64,000 nucleotides of DNA from Lachnospiraceae bacterium. GTDB taxonomy: Bacteria; Bacillota; Clostridia; Lachnospirales; Lachnospiraceae. The stretch is taken from positions 62,001 through 126,000 of the forward strand of contig JAFUPV010000005.1 of NCBI GenBank assembly GCA_017472605.1, given 5' to 3'. Under the pieces are notes generated by a model that did not search any database, was not told where the DNA came from, and saw nothing but the letters and a program-made list of their open reading frames with translations. This document shows positions 45,207-54,401 of this stretch, one piece after another. The translations under genes and the position numbers were made by a program. Position 1 is the stretch's first letter. Every line of letters starts with the position of its first letter.

Positions 45207-45933
45207 GATTTTGGGAGTATCCAGAGATGCGACCGATGATGAAATAAAGAAAGCATACCGTTCCCTGAGCCGGAAATACCATCCGGACGCGAACATCAAT
45301 AACCCGAACAAAGCGCAGGCGGAAGAAATGTTCAAGCGTGTTCAGCAGGCCTACGAGCAGATCATGAAGGAGCGGCAGTACGGCGGCTCCGCATCCGGTT
45401 CGGGCTATGGTTCCAACAGCGGCTACGGTCAGGGTTACGGAAACAGTGGCTACGGCGGCTACCAGAGCAGAAATGCGAATGGTTACGGTAACTATGGCGG
45501 GTTTGGTGGATTTGGCGGCTTTGGCGGTTATGGAAACAATCAGCAGCGTCAGCGCAATGACAATGATCCGATTGAGTTTCAGGCGGCATCCAATTACATC
45601 AATGCCGGTCATTACCAGGAGGCTCTGAATGTCCTGAACCGCATGACAGACCGCAGTGCCCGCTGGTACTATCTCAGCGCGATTGCCAACTCCGGCCTCG
45701 GAAACCAGATCAACGCGCTGGAATACGCAAGAAAGGCAGCTGCCATGGAACCCGGAAATCAGCAGTACAGCGAACTGGTCAGACGGTTTGAATCCGGCGG
45801 CCGCTGGTATCAGGAACGCAGCGACAGCTATGGCTGGGGAAGCGGTTCCGACATGCGAAGCTGCTGCTCGCAGATCTGTCTCTGCTATTGCTGCAGCAAT
45901 TTCTGCGGCATGCCCATGTGCTGCTTCATCTAA
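45193..45933 (+). CDS. J-domain protein with Gly-rich linker and Cys-rich tail
   Basis: The 246-residue protein begins with a J domain ([21 protein letters not shown], the HPD motif in KYHPDANI), so it should stimulate a DnaK-type chaperone. A Gly/Tyr/Asn-rich linker (residues ~75-130) follows, then a TPR-like helical pair ([21 protein letters not shown] and [20 protein letters not shown]). The last 23 residues hold nine cysteines and no other obvious fold. It lacks the DnaJ zinc-finger and substrate domains. ATG 45193 has AAGGAAAG upstream and overlaps the DUF5685 gene. Confidence 0.88.
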   Translation: MDPYKILGVSRDATDDEIKKAYRSLSRKYHPDANINNPNKAQAEEMFKRVQQAYEQIMKERQYGGSASGSGYGSNSGYGQGYGNSGYGGYQSRNANGYGNYGGFGGFGGFGGYGNNQQRQRNDNDPIEFQAASNYINAGHYQEALNVLNRMTDRSARWYYLSAIANSGLGNQINALEYARKAAAMEPGNQQYSELVRRFESGGRWYQERSDSYGWGSGSDMRSCCSQICLCYCCSNFCGMPMCCFI

Positions 45934-45952
45934 ACGAATGATTCCTTATGGC

Positions 45953-45985
45953 TCCCTCTGGTGCGTGCATCAGAGGGACTTTTTT
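45953..45985 (+). terminator. Terminator after the J-domain gene
   Basis: TCCCTCTG pairs with CAGAGGGA around a 10-base loop, followed by CTTTTTT. Confidence 0.9.
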
Positions 45986-46050
45986 GTCAATCGGTTTGAT
46001 CGCGCTGTCGTGCGTCAGCCGTAAACGGGAACTTTACCAGCTTTCTCCAA

Positions 46051-46080
46051 GTATAAACTCCGTGAAAAACGTGAATGATT
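46051..46080 (+). promoter_or_regulatory. Candidate sigma-F/sigma-G promoter for sigG
   Basis: GTATA (46051-46055) fits the forespore -35 consensus exactly, and after a 15-base spacer GTGAATGATT (46071-46080) fits four of the six fixed positions of the sigma-F -10 (GGnRAnAnTW). It lies 36 bases before the sigG start. Confidence 0.5.
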
Positions 46081-46115
46081 ATTTTGTGATAACATTCCGA
46101 TGCGGAGGTATCTAT

Positions 46116-46892
46116 ATGGCAGGCTACAAGGTCGAGATCTGCGGTGTCAACACCGCAAAGCTCCCACTACTGACAAACGAAGAGAAAGAAACTCTGTTTG
46201 AACGGATCCACAAAGGAGACAAAGAGGCAAGAGAGCTGTATATTAAAGGGAATCTGCGTCTTGTGCTCAGTGTGATCCAGCGTTTTTCCTCAAGCGGTGA
46301 AAATGTAGATGATCTGTTTCAGATCGGATGCATTGGCCTCATCAAAGCAATTGACAATTTTGATACAAGCCACATGGTTAAATTTTCTACCTATGCTGTT
46401 CCGATGATTATTGGTGAAGTGCGCAGGTTCCTGCGAGACAACAATGCGATCCGGGTATCCAGGTCGCTGAGGGACATCGCTTACAAAGCGGTGTATGCAA
46501 GAGAGCAGCTGACAAGAAAGCTGGACCGGGAGCCCACAATCTGCGAGATATCACAGGAGGTTGGGATTCCAAAAGAGGAGATTGTTCAGGCGCTGGACGC
46601 GATTCAGACACCGGTCAGTCTCTATGAGCCGATCTACAGTGACGGCGGCGACACGCTCTACGTCATGGATCAGATCAGCGACAAAAAGAACCGGGAAGAA
46701 AACTGGGTACAGGACATTTCTCTCAGCGAAGCACTGAAACGTCTGCCCGACCGGGAGCAGCACATCATAAGGATGCGGTTCTATGAAGGAAAGACGCAGA
46801 TGGAGATTGCGGAGGAAATCCACATTTCACAGGCGCAGGTCAGCCGGCTGGAGAAAAGCGCTCTGAAATCGATGCGTACCTATCTGAGCTGA
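46116..46892 (+). CDS. sigG: RNA polymerase sporulation sigma factor SigG
   Basis: This 258-residue late forespore sigma factor starts YKVEICGVNTAKLPLL, nearly the Bacillus SigG start (KVEICGVDTSKLP). Region 2 is seen in NLRLVLSVIQRFSSSGENVDDLFQIG and region 4 in LPDREQHIIRMRFYEGKTQMEIAEEI with the helix AQVSRLEKSALK. There is no pro-sequence, as expected. CGGAGG lies before ATG 46116; the longer frame crosses the upstream terminator. In Bacillus sigG follows sigE directly, whereas here five genes intervene. Confidence 0.95.
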   Translation: MAGYKVEICGVNTAKLPLLTNEEKETLFERIHKGDKEARELYIKGNLRLVLSVIQRFSSSGENVDDLFQIGCIGLIKAIDNFDTSHMVKFSTYAVPMIIGEVRRFLRDNNAIRVSRSLRDIAYKAVYAREQLTRKLDREPTICEISQEVGIPKEEIVQALDAIQTPVSLYEPIYSDGGDTLYVMDQISDKKNREENWVQDISLSEALKRLPDREQHIIRMRFYEGKTQMEIAEEIHISQAQVSRLEKSALKSMRTYLS

Positions 46893-46895
46893 GAA

Positions 46896-46924
46896 TTGAC
46901 AAAGGTTCCATGAATCATTACAAT
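46896..46924 (+). promoter_or_regulatory. Promoter of the HAD phosphatase gene
   Basis: TTGACA (46896-46901) and TACAAT (46919-46924) have 17-base spacing and lie directly after the sigG stop codon. Confidence 0.75.
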
Positions 46925-46968
46925 AGAGCTATCAGAGAGTGATAACAGCAGACAAAGGAATGGTGCAT

Positions 46969-47676
46969 ATGGATACAATATTGTTTGATATGGATGGAAC
47001 ATTGATCGATACGGAAGGATACTATAATCGCTGTTGGGTACAGGCAATCCGGGAAGCCGGATTTTCCATTACCAATGAGCGGGCGCTGGAACTGAGAAGT
47101 CTTGGCCGTCCGTTCGCCTGCGACTGGTTCCTGCGGGAATTTGGAGCGCAGGCGGACTATCAGGCGATCCGGAGCCGAAGAAAGGAACTGATGAATGAAT
47201 TGATGAAGCGTGAGGGACTGCGGCTGATGCCCGGGGCAAACGAGCTGCTGGAAACGGTAAAAGCCAGCGGCCTTCGTGCTGTCATTGCAACGGCAACGGA
47301 TCTGGAACGGACAGAACAGTACCTGAGCGAACTGGGAATTGCCCATTATTTTGATCAGCTGATTTGCGCAACCATGGTGAAGCAGGGAAAACCGGCGCCT
47401 GATATTTATCTCTATGCATGCAGTCAGGCAAACCGCAGACCGGAAGCGTGCGTTGCTGTTGAGGATTCGCCCAACGGTGTCCGTTCTGCGGCTGCTGCCG
47501 GCTGCCGGGTAATCATGGTTCCCAATCAGAGTCAGCCGGATGAGGAGTTAAACCGGCTGATATGGAAAAAGGCGGACAGTCTTTCTGTACTTCATCAGTG
47601 GATTCTGGATGGAACCCTGTTTGATTGTCAGAGATCCGGCAGCGTTCCGAAGGTGTGTGCAGGGAGAATCGGATGA
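46969..47676 (+). CDS. HAD family hydrolase (beta-phosphoglucomutase/phosphatase type)
   Basis: This 235-residue protein has the HAD fold: ILFDMDGTLIDTEGYY holds the nucleophile and acid-base aspartates, followed by a helical cap, ATATDLERTEQYLSELG with the motif II threonine region, KQGKPAPDIYLYA with the motif III lysine, and VAVEDSPNGVRSAAAAG for motif IV. It is likely a small-molecule phosphatase or phosphoglucomutase; the substrate cannot be given. I chose ATG 46969 because AAAGGA lies nine bases upstream; ATG 46960 is too near that site. It is probably monocistronic. Confidence 0.9.
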   Translation: MDTILFDMDGTLIDTEGYYNRCWVQAIREAGFSITNERALELRSLGRPFACDWFLREFGAQADYQAIRSRRKELMNELMKREGLRLMPGANELLETVKASGLRAVIATATDLERTEQYLSELGIAHYFDQLICATMVKQGKPAPDIYLYACSQANRRPEACVAVEDSPNGVRSAAAAGCRVIMVPNQSQPDEELNRLIWKKADSLSVLHQWILDGTLFDCQRSGSVPKVCAGRIG

Positions 47677-47713
47677 TATGCACAAATGTAAGGGAATAGT
47701 AAGAAAAAGATTC

Positions 47714-47742
47714 TTGCACAGATGTGGCATTTGAAGTAAAAT
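47714..47742 (+). promoter_or_regulatory. Promoter of the SH3 lipoprotein-pepF operon
   Basis: TTGCAC (47714-47719) and TAAAAT (47737-47742) are 17 bases apart, 33 bases before the lipoprotein start. Confidence 0.7.
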
Positions 47743-47775
47743 GGAATCAGTTGAGTACATAGAAAAGGGGAGTTT

Positions 47776-48225
47776 ATGAAAGGAATCAGAAGATACGCGT
47801 GTATGACGGCAGCCGCAGTCCTTGCTGCAATGGTTCTTGGCGGCTGTGAAAACGGAGACGGATCCGGGAAACCTGCTGACGATGGAATTGTGACTGTGCT
47901 GGCTTCGTCTCAGGATGCGGACGGCTATGTCTATGAAAGAAGAAGTGAACTGGTCTATGCCACTGGAGATGTGAACATCCGCTGTGCGGCTACTGCCCAG
48001 TCGGAGATTGTAGGAGTTTTAAAAGCGGGAGAGTCGATTATCAGGACTGCCTATAACTATTCCTGGAGCAAAGTGGTTTATGAAAACACGACCTGCTACG
48101 TTTCGTCCGCTTACCTTTCCGAAAAAAATCCGTTGGTGAAGGAGACGGAGGAAGAGGAACCGGCTGAAAATGCCGATGATACGACGGCTTCAGAAGAGAA
48201 ATCAGAGAAAGGGGAAACGAAATGA
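47776..48225 (+). CDS. SH3 domain lipoprotein
   Basis: This 149-residue protein has a lipoprotein signal peptide with lipobox VLGGC (Cys near residue 24), so it should be anchored on the outer face of the membrane. A bacterial SH3 domain follows near residues 60-112 (TGDVNIRCAATAQSEIVGVL, then SWSKVVYENTTCYVSSAYL), a fold that often binds peptidoglycan. The C-terminal ~30 residues are acidic. Its TGA overlaps the ATG of the next gene (ATGA), so translation may be coupled to oligoendopeptidase F. Confidence 0.88.
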   Translation: MKGIRRYACMTAAAVLAAMVLGGCENGDGSGKPADDGIVTVLASSQDADGYVYERRSELVYATGDVNIRCAATAQSEIVGVLKAGESIIRTAYNYSWSKVVYENTTCYVSSAYLSEKNPLVKETEEEEPAENADDTTASEEKSEKGETK

Positions 48226-50015
48226 GTGAGTTAAAAGAAAGAAGCCAGATTGCGGTGGAGGATACCTGGAATCTGGAATCAGTTTATGCGACAGATGCGC
48301 TTTGGGAAGCGGATTTTGAGTCGATTCAGGCAGATGTGGATGCGTTTGAGAAAAACAAAGGAAGGATTGCTTCCGATATTGGAAACCTGAAGGATGTGAT
48401 CGTGTCTCTTTACGAGCTGGCACGCCGGCTGGACAAGCTCTATGTCTATGCGTCCATGCGTTCCGATCAGGATACAGGAAATACCTTCTATCAGGCAATG
48501 CGTTCCAGAGCGCAGTCCCTGTATGTCCGTTTCAGTGCGGCAAGCGCCTTCTTTGAGCCGGAAATTCTTTCACACAGCGAAGAAACGGTGCTTTCAGCCA
48601 TAGACGCGCAGGAAGGACTGGAACCATACCGCCGTGTTCTGACAGAGATTCTGCGCCGCAGTGCGCACACGCTGGATGACCGGACAGAAGCGCTGCTAGC
48701 GCAAGCGGAGAACATGGCCGGTGTGCCGAGAAATGTGTTCAGTGTGTTCACGAACGCGGATCTGACCTATCCGGATGCGGTTCTCTCCGATGGAACCCGG
48801 GTGCCTGTGGCAAACAGCAATTTCATCAGCCATCTGGAATCGGAAAACCGGGAGCTGAGAGAGGCGGTCTTCAAGACCTACTATAAACAGCTGGGAAGCT
48901 TCCGCAATGCCATTGCCGGCATGCTGGAAGGAAATGTGAAGCAGGCGAGCTTTTATGCGAAGGCGAGAAACTATTCGTCCAACCGTGCCAGTTATTTAAG
49001 CGGTTCCCACATTCCGGAGGAGGTTTATGACAATCTGATCGAAGCGGTTCATCAGGCGCTGCCAGCCATGTACCGCTATGTTGCGATCCGTAAGAAGATC
49101 CTCGGTGTGGACGAGCTGCACATGTATGATGTTTACACACCGCTGTTTGAGGCAGGCGGTAAGAAATATCCGATCGGGGAAGCAAAGAAGATTGTAAAGG
49201 AAGGCTTAAAGCCGATGGGTGAGGAGTACCTTTCCATTCTTCAGGAAGGCTTTGACAACCGCTGGATCGATGTGTATCCAAACAGGGGAAAGCGCGGCGG
49301 TGCTTACTCATCCGGCTGTTTCGACACAATCCCGTTTGTTCTTCTGAACTATCAGGAGACACTGGACAATGTGTTCACACTGGCTCATGAGATGGGTCAT
49401 TCCATTCACAGCTACTATTCCCACAAAAACCAGCCGTTCCAGACTGCTGATTACCGGATCTTTGTGGCGGAGGTGGCTTCCACCTGCAACGAAGCGCTTC
49501 TGATCCATGACATGCTCCAGAAAACAACGGATAAGGCAGAGCGTGCGTACCTGCTGAATCACTATCTGGATACCTTCAAGGGAACGCTGTTCCGCCAGAC
49601 TATGTTTGCGGAATTTGAACATAAAATTCATCAGATGAATGAGAAGGGAATTCCGCTGACGGCAGACGCGCTCTGCAAGCTGTATCTGGAGCTGAATCAG
49701 CTGTATTTCGGACCGGATATGGTCAGCGATGAGGAGATTTCCTGCGAGTGGATGCGGATCCCCCATTTCTACACACCGTTTTATGTGTATCAGTATGCGA
49801 CCGGATTTTCTGCAGCGACTGCATTGTCTTCCCGGATTCTTCGTGAGGGAATGACGGCAGTGGAGGAATATAAGAAATTCTTAAAGGGCGGCGGAAGCAT
49901 GGATCCCATTGATCTGCTGAAAATGGCAGGTGTTGATATGACAACAAAGAAACCGGTAGCAGATGCGCTGGCGCTTTTTGAGCAGCTGGTCGGCGAACTG
50001 GAGGAACTGGTATAA
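48222..50015 (+). CDS. pepF: Oligoendopeptidase F
   Basis: The 597-residue cytoplasmic M3-family zinc peptidase cleaves oligopeptides of moderate length. The HExxH zinc motif is TLAHEMGHSIHSYYS near residue 388, and the third ligand glutamate follows in VAEVASTCNEAL. The N-terminal helical region has AEN-MAGVPRNVFS-type family features and length is normal. No signal peptide is present. The start overlaps the stop of the lipoprotein gene by four bases, and a terminator follows. GAAAGGGG precedes ATG 48222. Confidence 0.95.
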   Translation: MSELKERSQIAVEDTWNLESVYATDALWEADFESIQADVDAFEKNKGRIASDIGNLKDVIVSLYELARRLDKLYVYASMRSDQDTGNTFYQAMRSRAQSLYVRFSAASAFFEPEILSHSEETVLSAIDAQEGLEPYRRVLTEILRRSAHTLDDRTEALLAQAENMAGVPRNVFSVFTNADLTYPDAVLSDGTRVPVANSNFISHLESENRELREAVFKTYYKQLGSFRNAIAGMLEGNVKQASFYAKARNYSSNRASYLSGSHIPEEVYDNLIEAVHQALPAMYRYVAIRKKILGVDELHMYDVYTPLFEAGGKKYPIGEAKKIVKEGLKPMGEEYLSILQEGFDNRWIDVYPNRGKRGGAYSSGCFDTIPFVLLNYQETLDNVFTLAHEMGHSIHSYYSHKNQPFQTADYRIFVAEVASTCNEALLIHDMLQKTTDKAERAYLLNHYLDTFKGTLFRQTMFAEFEHKIHQMNEKGIPLTADALCKLYLELNQLYFGPDMVSDEEISCEWMRIPHFYTPFYVYQYATGFSAATALSSRILREGMTAVEEYKKFLKGGGSMDPIDLLKMAGVDMTTKKPVADALALFEQLVGELEELV

Positions 50016-50024
50016 GACGCAAAG

Positions 50025-50054
50025 AAGCGGAAGGCATAGTCCTTTCGCTTTTTT
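50025..50054 (+). terminator. Terminator after pepF
   Basis: AAGCGGAAGG pairs with CCTTTCGCTT (one G-U pair) around a 6-base loop, followed by TTTT. Confidence 0.85.
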
Positions 50055-50075
50055 CATAGACTGAAAAGAAGAAAC

Positions 50076-51302
50076 ATGTGGCAGGTGAAGCCTGTGAATC
50101 GAAAGCGGAGGGGTAGGAACAGACTGTTCTGTCTGATGCTGGCTGGTTTGATTTTACTTGCATCCGTCAACGGATATGGAGAAGAGGAACCGCAGCCTCA
50201 GGAATTGTATTCCAGGGCGGCTGTTCTTCTCGATGGGAACAGCAAACGGGTACTTTATGGAAAAAATGAGACAGAGAAACTGCCGATGGCAAGTACAACA
50301 AAAATCATGACCTGCATTCTTGCTTTGGAACATGGTGATCTGAGTCAGGAATGTGAAGTGTCGTCTCTGGCCGCGGCGGCACCGAAGGTGAAGCTGGGAG
50401 CGCCTGCGGGACGGCGGTTCCTTCTGGAAGATCTGCTCTATTCACTGATGCTGGAGAGTCACAATGATTCTGCTGTTGTGATCGCGGAAGCCATCGGAGG
50501 CAGTGTGGAAGGATTTGCTGTGCTGATGAACAGGAAGGCAGAAGAACTGGGACTGGCAGATACGTCCTTTGTGACGCCGAACGGACTGGATGCGGATGGT
50601 CACTATACAACAGCGGCTGACCTGGCAAAGCTGATGAGCTATTGTGTCGCGGAATCGCCGAAAAAAGAAGAATTTCTGACAATCACGCAGAGACAGAGCT
50701 ATACGTTTTCCGACACCGGACAGAACGGAAGCTATTCTGTGGTCAACCATAATGCATTTCTGAACATGATGGACGGCGTGATCAGCGGCAAGACCGGCTT
50801 CACGGGGAACGCCGGCTATTGCTATGTGTGCGCGCTGGAACGGGAGGGAAGGCTGTTTGTGGTTGCGCTGCTTGCCTGCGGATGGCCGGGAAATCGAACC
50901 TGGAAATGGTTTGATACAAGACTGCTGCTGAAATATGGAATTGACAATTACCGGTACTATGAGGAACAGGTGGATTCCGTTAATCTGCCGCAAACGCTTT
51001 CGGTGGAACAGGGCGCCTATGACTGGAGCAGCGGGGAAACGGAGTCCCGTGTGAAAATTGAGTCCGGCCATTCGCTGCGCATTTCCACACTGAGGCGGGA
51101 GGATGAGAAGCTGCGTGTCCGGGTAAAGCTTCCGGAGAAACTGGAAGCTCCTGTTTCAAAGGGAGAGACGATCGGAATCATCGAGTACTGGCTGGAGGAC
51201 TTCTGCGTCCGGACCGATCCTGTCATAGTGGCGGAATCGGCGGCAAAAACGGATCAACGCTGGTATTTCAGGGAAGTTCTGGAGCAGTTTTTTATGAAGT
51301 AA
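50076..51302 (+). CDS. D-alanyl-D-alanine carboxypeptidase (S11, DacF/PBP5-like)
   Basis: This 408-residue secreted enzyme trims terminal D-alanine from peptidoglycan stem peptides. A basic N-terminus and hydrophobic segment (CLMLAGLILLAS) form a signal peptide ending near residue 37. The three active-site motifs are present: MASTTKIM with the serine near residue 73, SHNDSA, and SGKTGFTG. A beta-rich C-terminal domain follows. The ribosome site before ATG 50076 is weak (AAAGAAGAAA). Relatives include vegetative DacA and sporulation DacF; I cannot separate them here. It lies alone between two terminators. Confidence 0.9.
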   Translation: MWQVKPVNRKRRGRNRLFCLMLAGLILLASVNGYGEEEPQPQELYSRAAVLLDGNSKRVLYGKNETEKLPMASTTKIMTCILALEHGDLSQECEVSSLAAAAPKVKLGAPAGRRFLLEDLLYSLMLESHNDSAVVIAEAIGGSVEGFAVLMNRKAEELGLADTSFVTPNGLDADGHYTTAADLAKLMSYCVAESPKKEEFLTITQRQSYTFSDTGQNGSYSVVNHNAFLNMMDGVISGKTGFTGNAGYCYVCALEREGRLFVVALLACGWPGNRTWKWFDTRLLLKYGIDNYRYYEEQVDSVNLPQTLSVEQGAYDWSSGETESRVKIESGHSLRISTLRREDEKLRVRVKLPEKLEAPVSKGETIGIIEYWLEDFCVRTDPVIVAESAAKTDQRWYFREVLEQFFMK

Positions 51303-51364
51303 AGAATGGAAATCAATGGCTGTGGCCGGCGTTTTTATTTCTTAATAATGTTAAAGAAATCGTA

Positions 51365-51396
51365 AACACTCCCCGGCTTGTCATCCGGGGAGTGTT
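51365..51396 (+). terminator. Terminator after the carboxypeptidase gene
   Basis: AACACTCCCCGG pairs exactly with CCGGGGAGTGTT around an 8-base loop. The T tract is poor. Its loop and right arm are part of the next promoter. Confidence 0.7.
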
Positions 51397-51406
51397 GTGC
51401 TATAGT
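51378..51406 (+). promoter_or_regulatory. Promoter of the VWA-tubulin-like operon
   Basis: TTGTCA (51378-51383) lies in the loop of the preceding hairpin, and TATAGT (51401-51406) follows after 17 bases. The start site near 51413 gives a leader of about 80 bases. Confidence 0.65.
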
Positions 51407-51490
51407 TACAGTATAGACGGAATTTTGACAAAAGTTTGGAAGATTCGTACAAAATGCATGTGATACCGTCAGGAATGAAAGGGAGATACT

Positions 51491-54316
51491 ATGAGAAAAT
51501 ACATCGCGATTTTTGTGCTGTTGATGATGATCGCAGCCGGAATTTCCGGACAGTCAGCTGTGTATGCCGATTCGTCATCGGGAAAGAAAATTGTAACGAT
51601 CGTCTATGATGATTCCTGGAGTATGCAGACAGGAAACCGATATTCCAATGCCAATTACGCGATTCAGGCATTTATTGCGCTTCTGGATGAGGAGGATGAA
51701 CTCTATCTTGTCTACATGAGCGATGTGCAGCGGGCGGTGCAGGCGGATCCGTCCAATCCGGAACCGTCCGGTCTTGCCTATGCCATTGATCTGTCCAATC
51801 CTCAGGCTGCTGTCGATCAGGTGCGGACACAGCCGTGGAACGGAGGCGGAACGCCCTATGGATCGATCCGTGTTGCCTACAACGAATTGTTCACCCATGT
51901 GGATTCGGATCCGTCTACTTCCTACTATCTTGTGGTTCTCTCCGACGGCGGATTTATGGATGACCTGACCAATCAGATTACCATTGATACCAGCCAGGTT
52001 CAGGCACAGTTTGAATCCTTTTTCCAGACACTGGCTCCCAACCAGACGAGGCTGAACACCTATTATCTTGCCATTGGCTCAGAAGCGGTGCCTCTGACCG
52101 ATCGTCCGGATCTGAATTTCCACGCGCTGGTAACGGTGGATGGCCAGAGCATGATCCATGCCATTGGCCAGATGGCGGACATGATTTCCGGCCGCTATCG
52201 CCTGGATCCGTCCGAGATAACGGTGGTCGATGGAAAAACGGTTCATGTCACCTCCCATCTGCCGCTGCGCAACATCGCGTTTCTGTCGCTGGGAAGAGAA
52301 GCGGAGGTTTCATCCGTCACCGGACCGGATGGAACGGCCTATTCCATTACAAGAAATGTGAAGCTGTCTCCGGATGCCTACAATGTGGATCCTTCTCTGT
52401 TCGGCAATGCAATTCTGGCAGATAACAGCGGGACAAACATTCCGGCTGGGACCTATACCGTTGCGTTTACTTCCGAGATTGATCCGGCCAGTCTGACCGT
52501 CGTGTTTGAACCGGCTGTGGAATACCAGCTGCGGTTCACCTGTCAGGGAAAAGAGATTCCGCAGGAAGCACTCCCCAATCTGATGGAGGGCGAGGAGGTA
52601 ACGGTAACAGGCGTTGTCGTGGAGGCCGGGACCGATACGGTCATTGATCCGGCACTGCTGGAAGCCGGGACTTCCTATCAGCTGATGTACTATAATAAAG
52701 ATAACGTTGTTTCGCAGACCGAAGGGCAGGAACTGAACATTGTTTTGGGAAGCGGCGGCAACCGGATTGTCGGAACCATGTCCATGCCCGGTTTTCTTCC
52801 AATCACCGATGATGTCCGTTTCAGCATGGAGTCTGTTGTATTTGGGATTGAGACAGACCGGGACCTTGTCAGTGCCAGACAGAATGAGATGGATCAGTGC
52901 GATTCCATCCGTTTTTACATAACCGATAATGGAACACGCCTTTCCAGTGATGATGCGATGCGCTATGAGCTGACGGAACCGGTAATCACTGGAGGAACGC
53001 TGGAATACAGCTGGATGAGAGAAGAGGACGGTTCCTATGTGTTTCGTCCGTCAGGAAAAACGGAAAGCGTCGGTACGCTGACCGTGACCACGTCTCTGGA
53101 AGGCCTTCCGACTGTTCTGGAGCAGCTTGGCACGATGCAGCTGTCCAAGTCGGTCACGGTAGAATCTCTGGAAAAAATCGCATATGCCTATGAAGCGGTG
53201 CCCGGACGTTCTGACGGAAAGACAATGACAGCCAGGCAGAATGAACTGGATGCATGTGAACCGGTTTTCTTCTACCTGACTGCAGACGGCGTCCGCGTCG
53301 GTGCAAAGGAAGCTTCCCGGTATGCCGTCTCGGAACCGGTCATTGAAGGCGGAATGTTTGAATACCAGTGGTACTTTGATGAGGAACAGGGCTGCTATGT
53401 GTTCCAGCCTGCCGGTGAAACGGAAGATACCGGAGAAATGAAGATTTCCGTTGCCTGTGAGGAACTGGAGGCGGCTGGAGAAATCAGTCTGACCGTGCTG
53501 CCGAAAATCAGCTACGGAATAACAGGCCACGGGGGAGAGGACGTTGTCCTGCAGTCTGCCCTCGGCTCCCTTGCGCCAATTACCTTCTATCTGACAGCAG
53601 ATGGGGTACGGATGACAAAGGAAGAGGTGGAAGCGCTGAACCTGAAATGCAGCTCTGTCTTTGAAGATTCCGTTTTCTTCCTGTGGGAAACAGGCGGGCG
53701 GAAAGCAGGGATCGGGCGGAAGGTAAAGATTCAGGAAGACGGCTCCGTTACATACCAGCCGCGGGGCGTCAGCTGGTTTTACGGTGATGTGACAGTAACA
53801 CTGTCAATCCCGGGGGAAGCGGAATGTCAGGTTTCCTTTACAATCGGCAGAAACATGTGGATGTACTGGATTCCTCTGATTGCTCTTTGTGTTCTGCTGT
53901 TTCTGATCTGGTGTATCATTGGCTGGATTCGTCAGCCGAAATTCCACAACCAGATCATGGAGATTGTGGTCTACACGAAGTTCGGTGTAGGAATTCAGGA
54001 GTCGCCAAGGATCAAGGTCATGAAGCACAGAGTCGGCCTGATTCCCTGGAAAGCCTGCCGGATGCGCGTTGGTGACATGGTATTTGTTGCCGGTGCAAAC
54101 CGGAAAATTCTTGTGGATAAGGATTGTCTGCGCCACAGACTGGCCTATGCCGGGAAGGTAAGGTTCATGGGACGGAATGCTTCCAACATGAGCCGCCTTC
54201 TTCGAATGATGGAACCGACGAAACGGGACATTCGTCTGGTGCGCGGAATGGAATTATATGTTGCAGATGATAAAAATTCGGAAGCGGTAACAGGATACCG
54301 TCTGACCAGCAACTGA
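51491..54316 (+). CDS. Membrane-anchored VWA domain protein with three internal repeats
   Basis: The 941-residue protein has a signal peptide (residues 1-26, cleavage near VYA-DS), then a von Willebrand A domain from about residue 33. The metal-ion site IVYDDSWSMQ carries Asp40, Ser42 and Ser44. Repeated Ig-like units follow: ARQNEMDQCDSIRFYIT near 463, ARQNELDACEPVFFYLT near 580 and LGSLAPITFYLTADGVRM near 688, each of about 100 residues. One membrane segment (MWMYWIPLIALCVLLFLIWC near 789) separates them from a ~130-residue cytoplasmic tail. The outside part probably binds a protein or wall ligand; the tail could contact the tubulin-like protein next door. GGGAGA precedes ATG 51491. Function is unknown. 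Confidence 0.85.
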   Translation: MRKYIAIFVLLMMIAAGISGQSAVYADSSSGKKIVTIVYDDSWSMQTGNRYSNANYAIQAFIALLDEEDELYLVYMSDVQRAVQADPSNPEPSGLAYAIDLSNPQAAVDQVRTQPWNGGGTPYGSIRVAYNELFTHVDSDPSTSYYLVVLSDGGFMDDLTNQITIDTSQVQAQFESFFQTLAPNQTRLNTYYLAIGSEAVPLTDRPDLNFHALVTVDGQSMIHAIGQMADMISGRYRLDPSEITVVDGKTVHVTSHLPLRNIAFLSLGREAEVSSVTGPDGTAYSITRNVKLSPDAYNVDPSLFGNAILADNSGTNIPAGTYTVAFTSEIDPASLTVVFEPAVEYQLRFTCQGKEIPQEALPNLMEGEEVTVTGVVVEAGTDTVIDPALLEAGTSYQLMYYNKDNVVSQTEGQELNIVLGSGGNRIVGTMSMPGFLPITDDVRFSMESVVFGIETDRDLVSARQNEMDQCDSIRFYITDNGTRLSSDDAMRYELTEPVITGGTLEYSWMREEDGSYVFRPSGKTESVGTLTVTTSLEGLPTVLEQLGTMQLSKSVTVESLEKIAYAYEAVPGRSDGKTMTARQNELDACEPVFFYLTADGVRVGAKEASRYAVSEPVIEGGMFEYQWYFDEEQGCYVFQPAGETEDTGEMKISVACEELEAAGEISLTVLPKISYGITGHGGEDVVLQSALGSLAPITFYLTADGVRMTKEEVEALNLKCSSVFEDSVFFLWETGGRKAGIGRKVKIQEDGSVTYQPRGVSWFYGDVTVTLSIPGEAECQVSFTIGRNMWMYWIPLIALCVLLFLIWCIIGWIRQPKFHNQIMEIVVYTKFGVGIQESPRIKVMKHRVGLIPWKACRMRVGDMVFVAGANRKILVDKDCLRHRLAYAGKVRFMGRNASNMSRLLRMMEPTKRDIRLVRGMELYVADDKNSEAVTGYRLTSN
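52865..53812 (+). repeat. Three internal protein repeats in the VWA protein
   Basis: Units begin near 52865, 53226 and 53550. The first two share ARQNE(M/L)D.C, then EPVI.GG..EY.W and YVF(R/Q)P(S/A)G(K/E)TE. The third is weaker but keeps FYLTADGVRM, and later VTYQPRG. They are too diverged at DNA level for recent duplication. Confidence 0.75.
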
Positions 54317-54401
54317 GCAGAATTGCCCGACCGGCGTCAGGTAAGACTGCGGCAGAAACGCAGCCAGGCTGCGGCGGCAGAGGGATCAGAGGAGGATAGC
54401 A

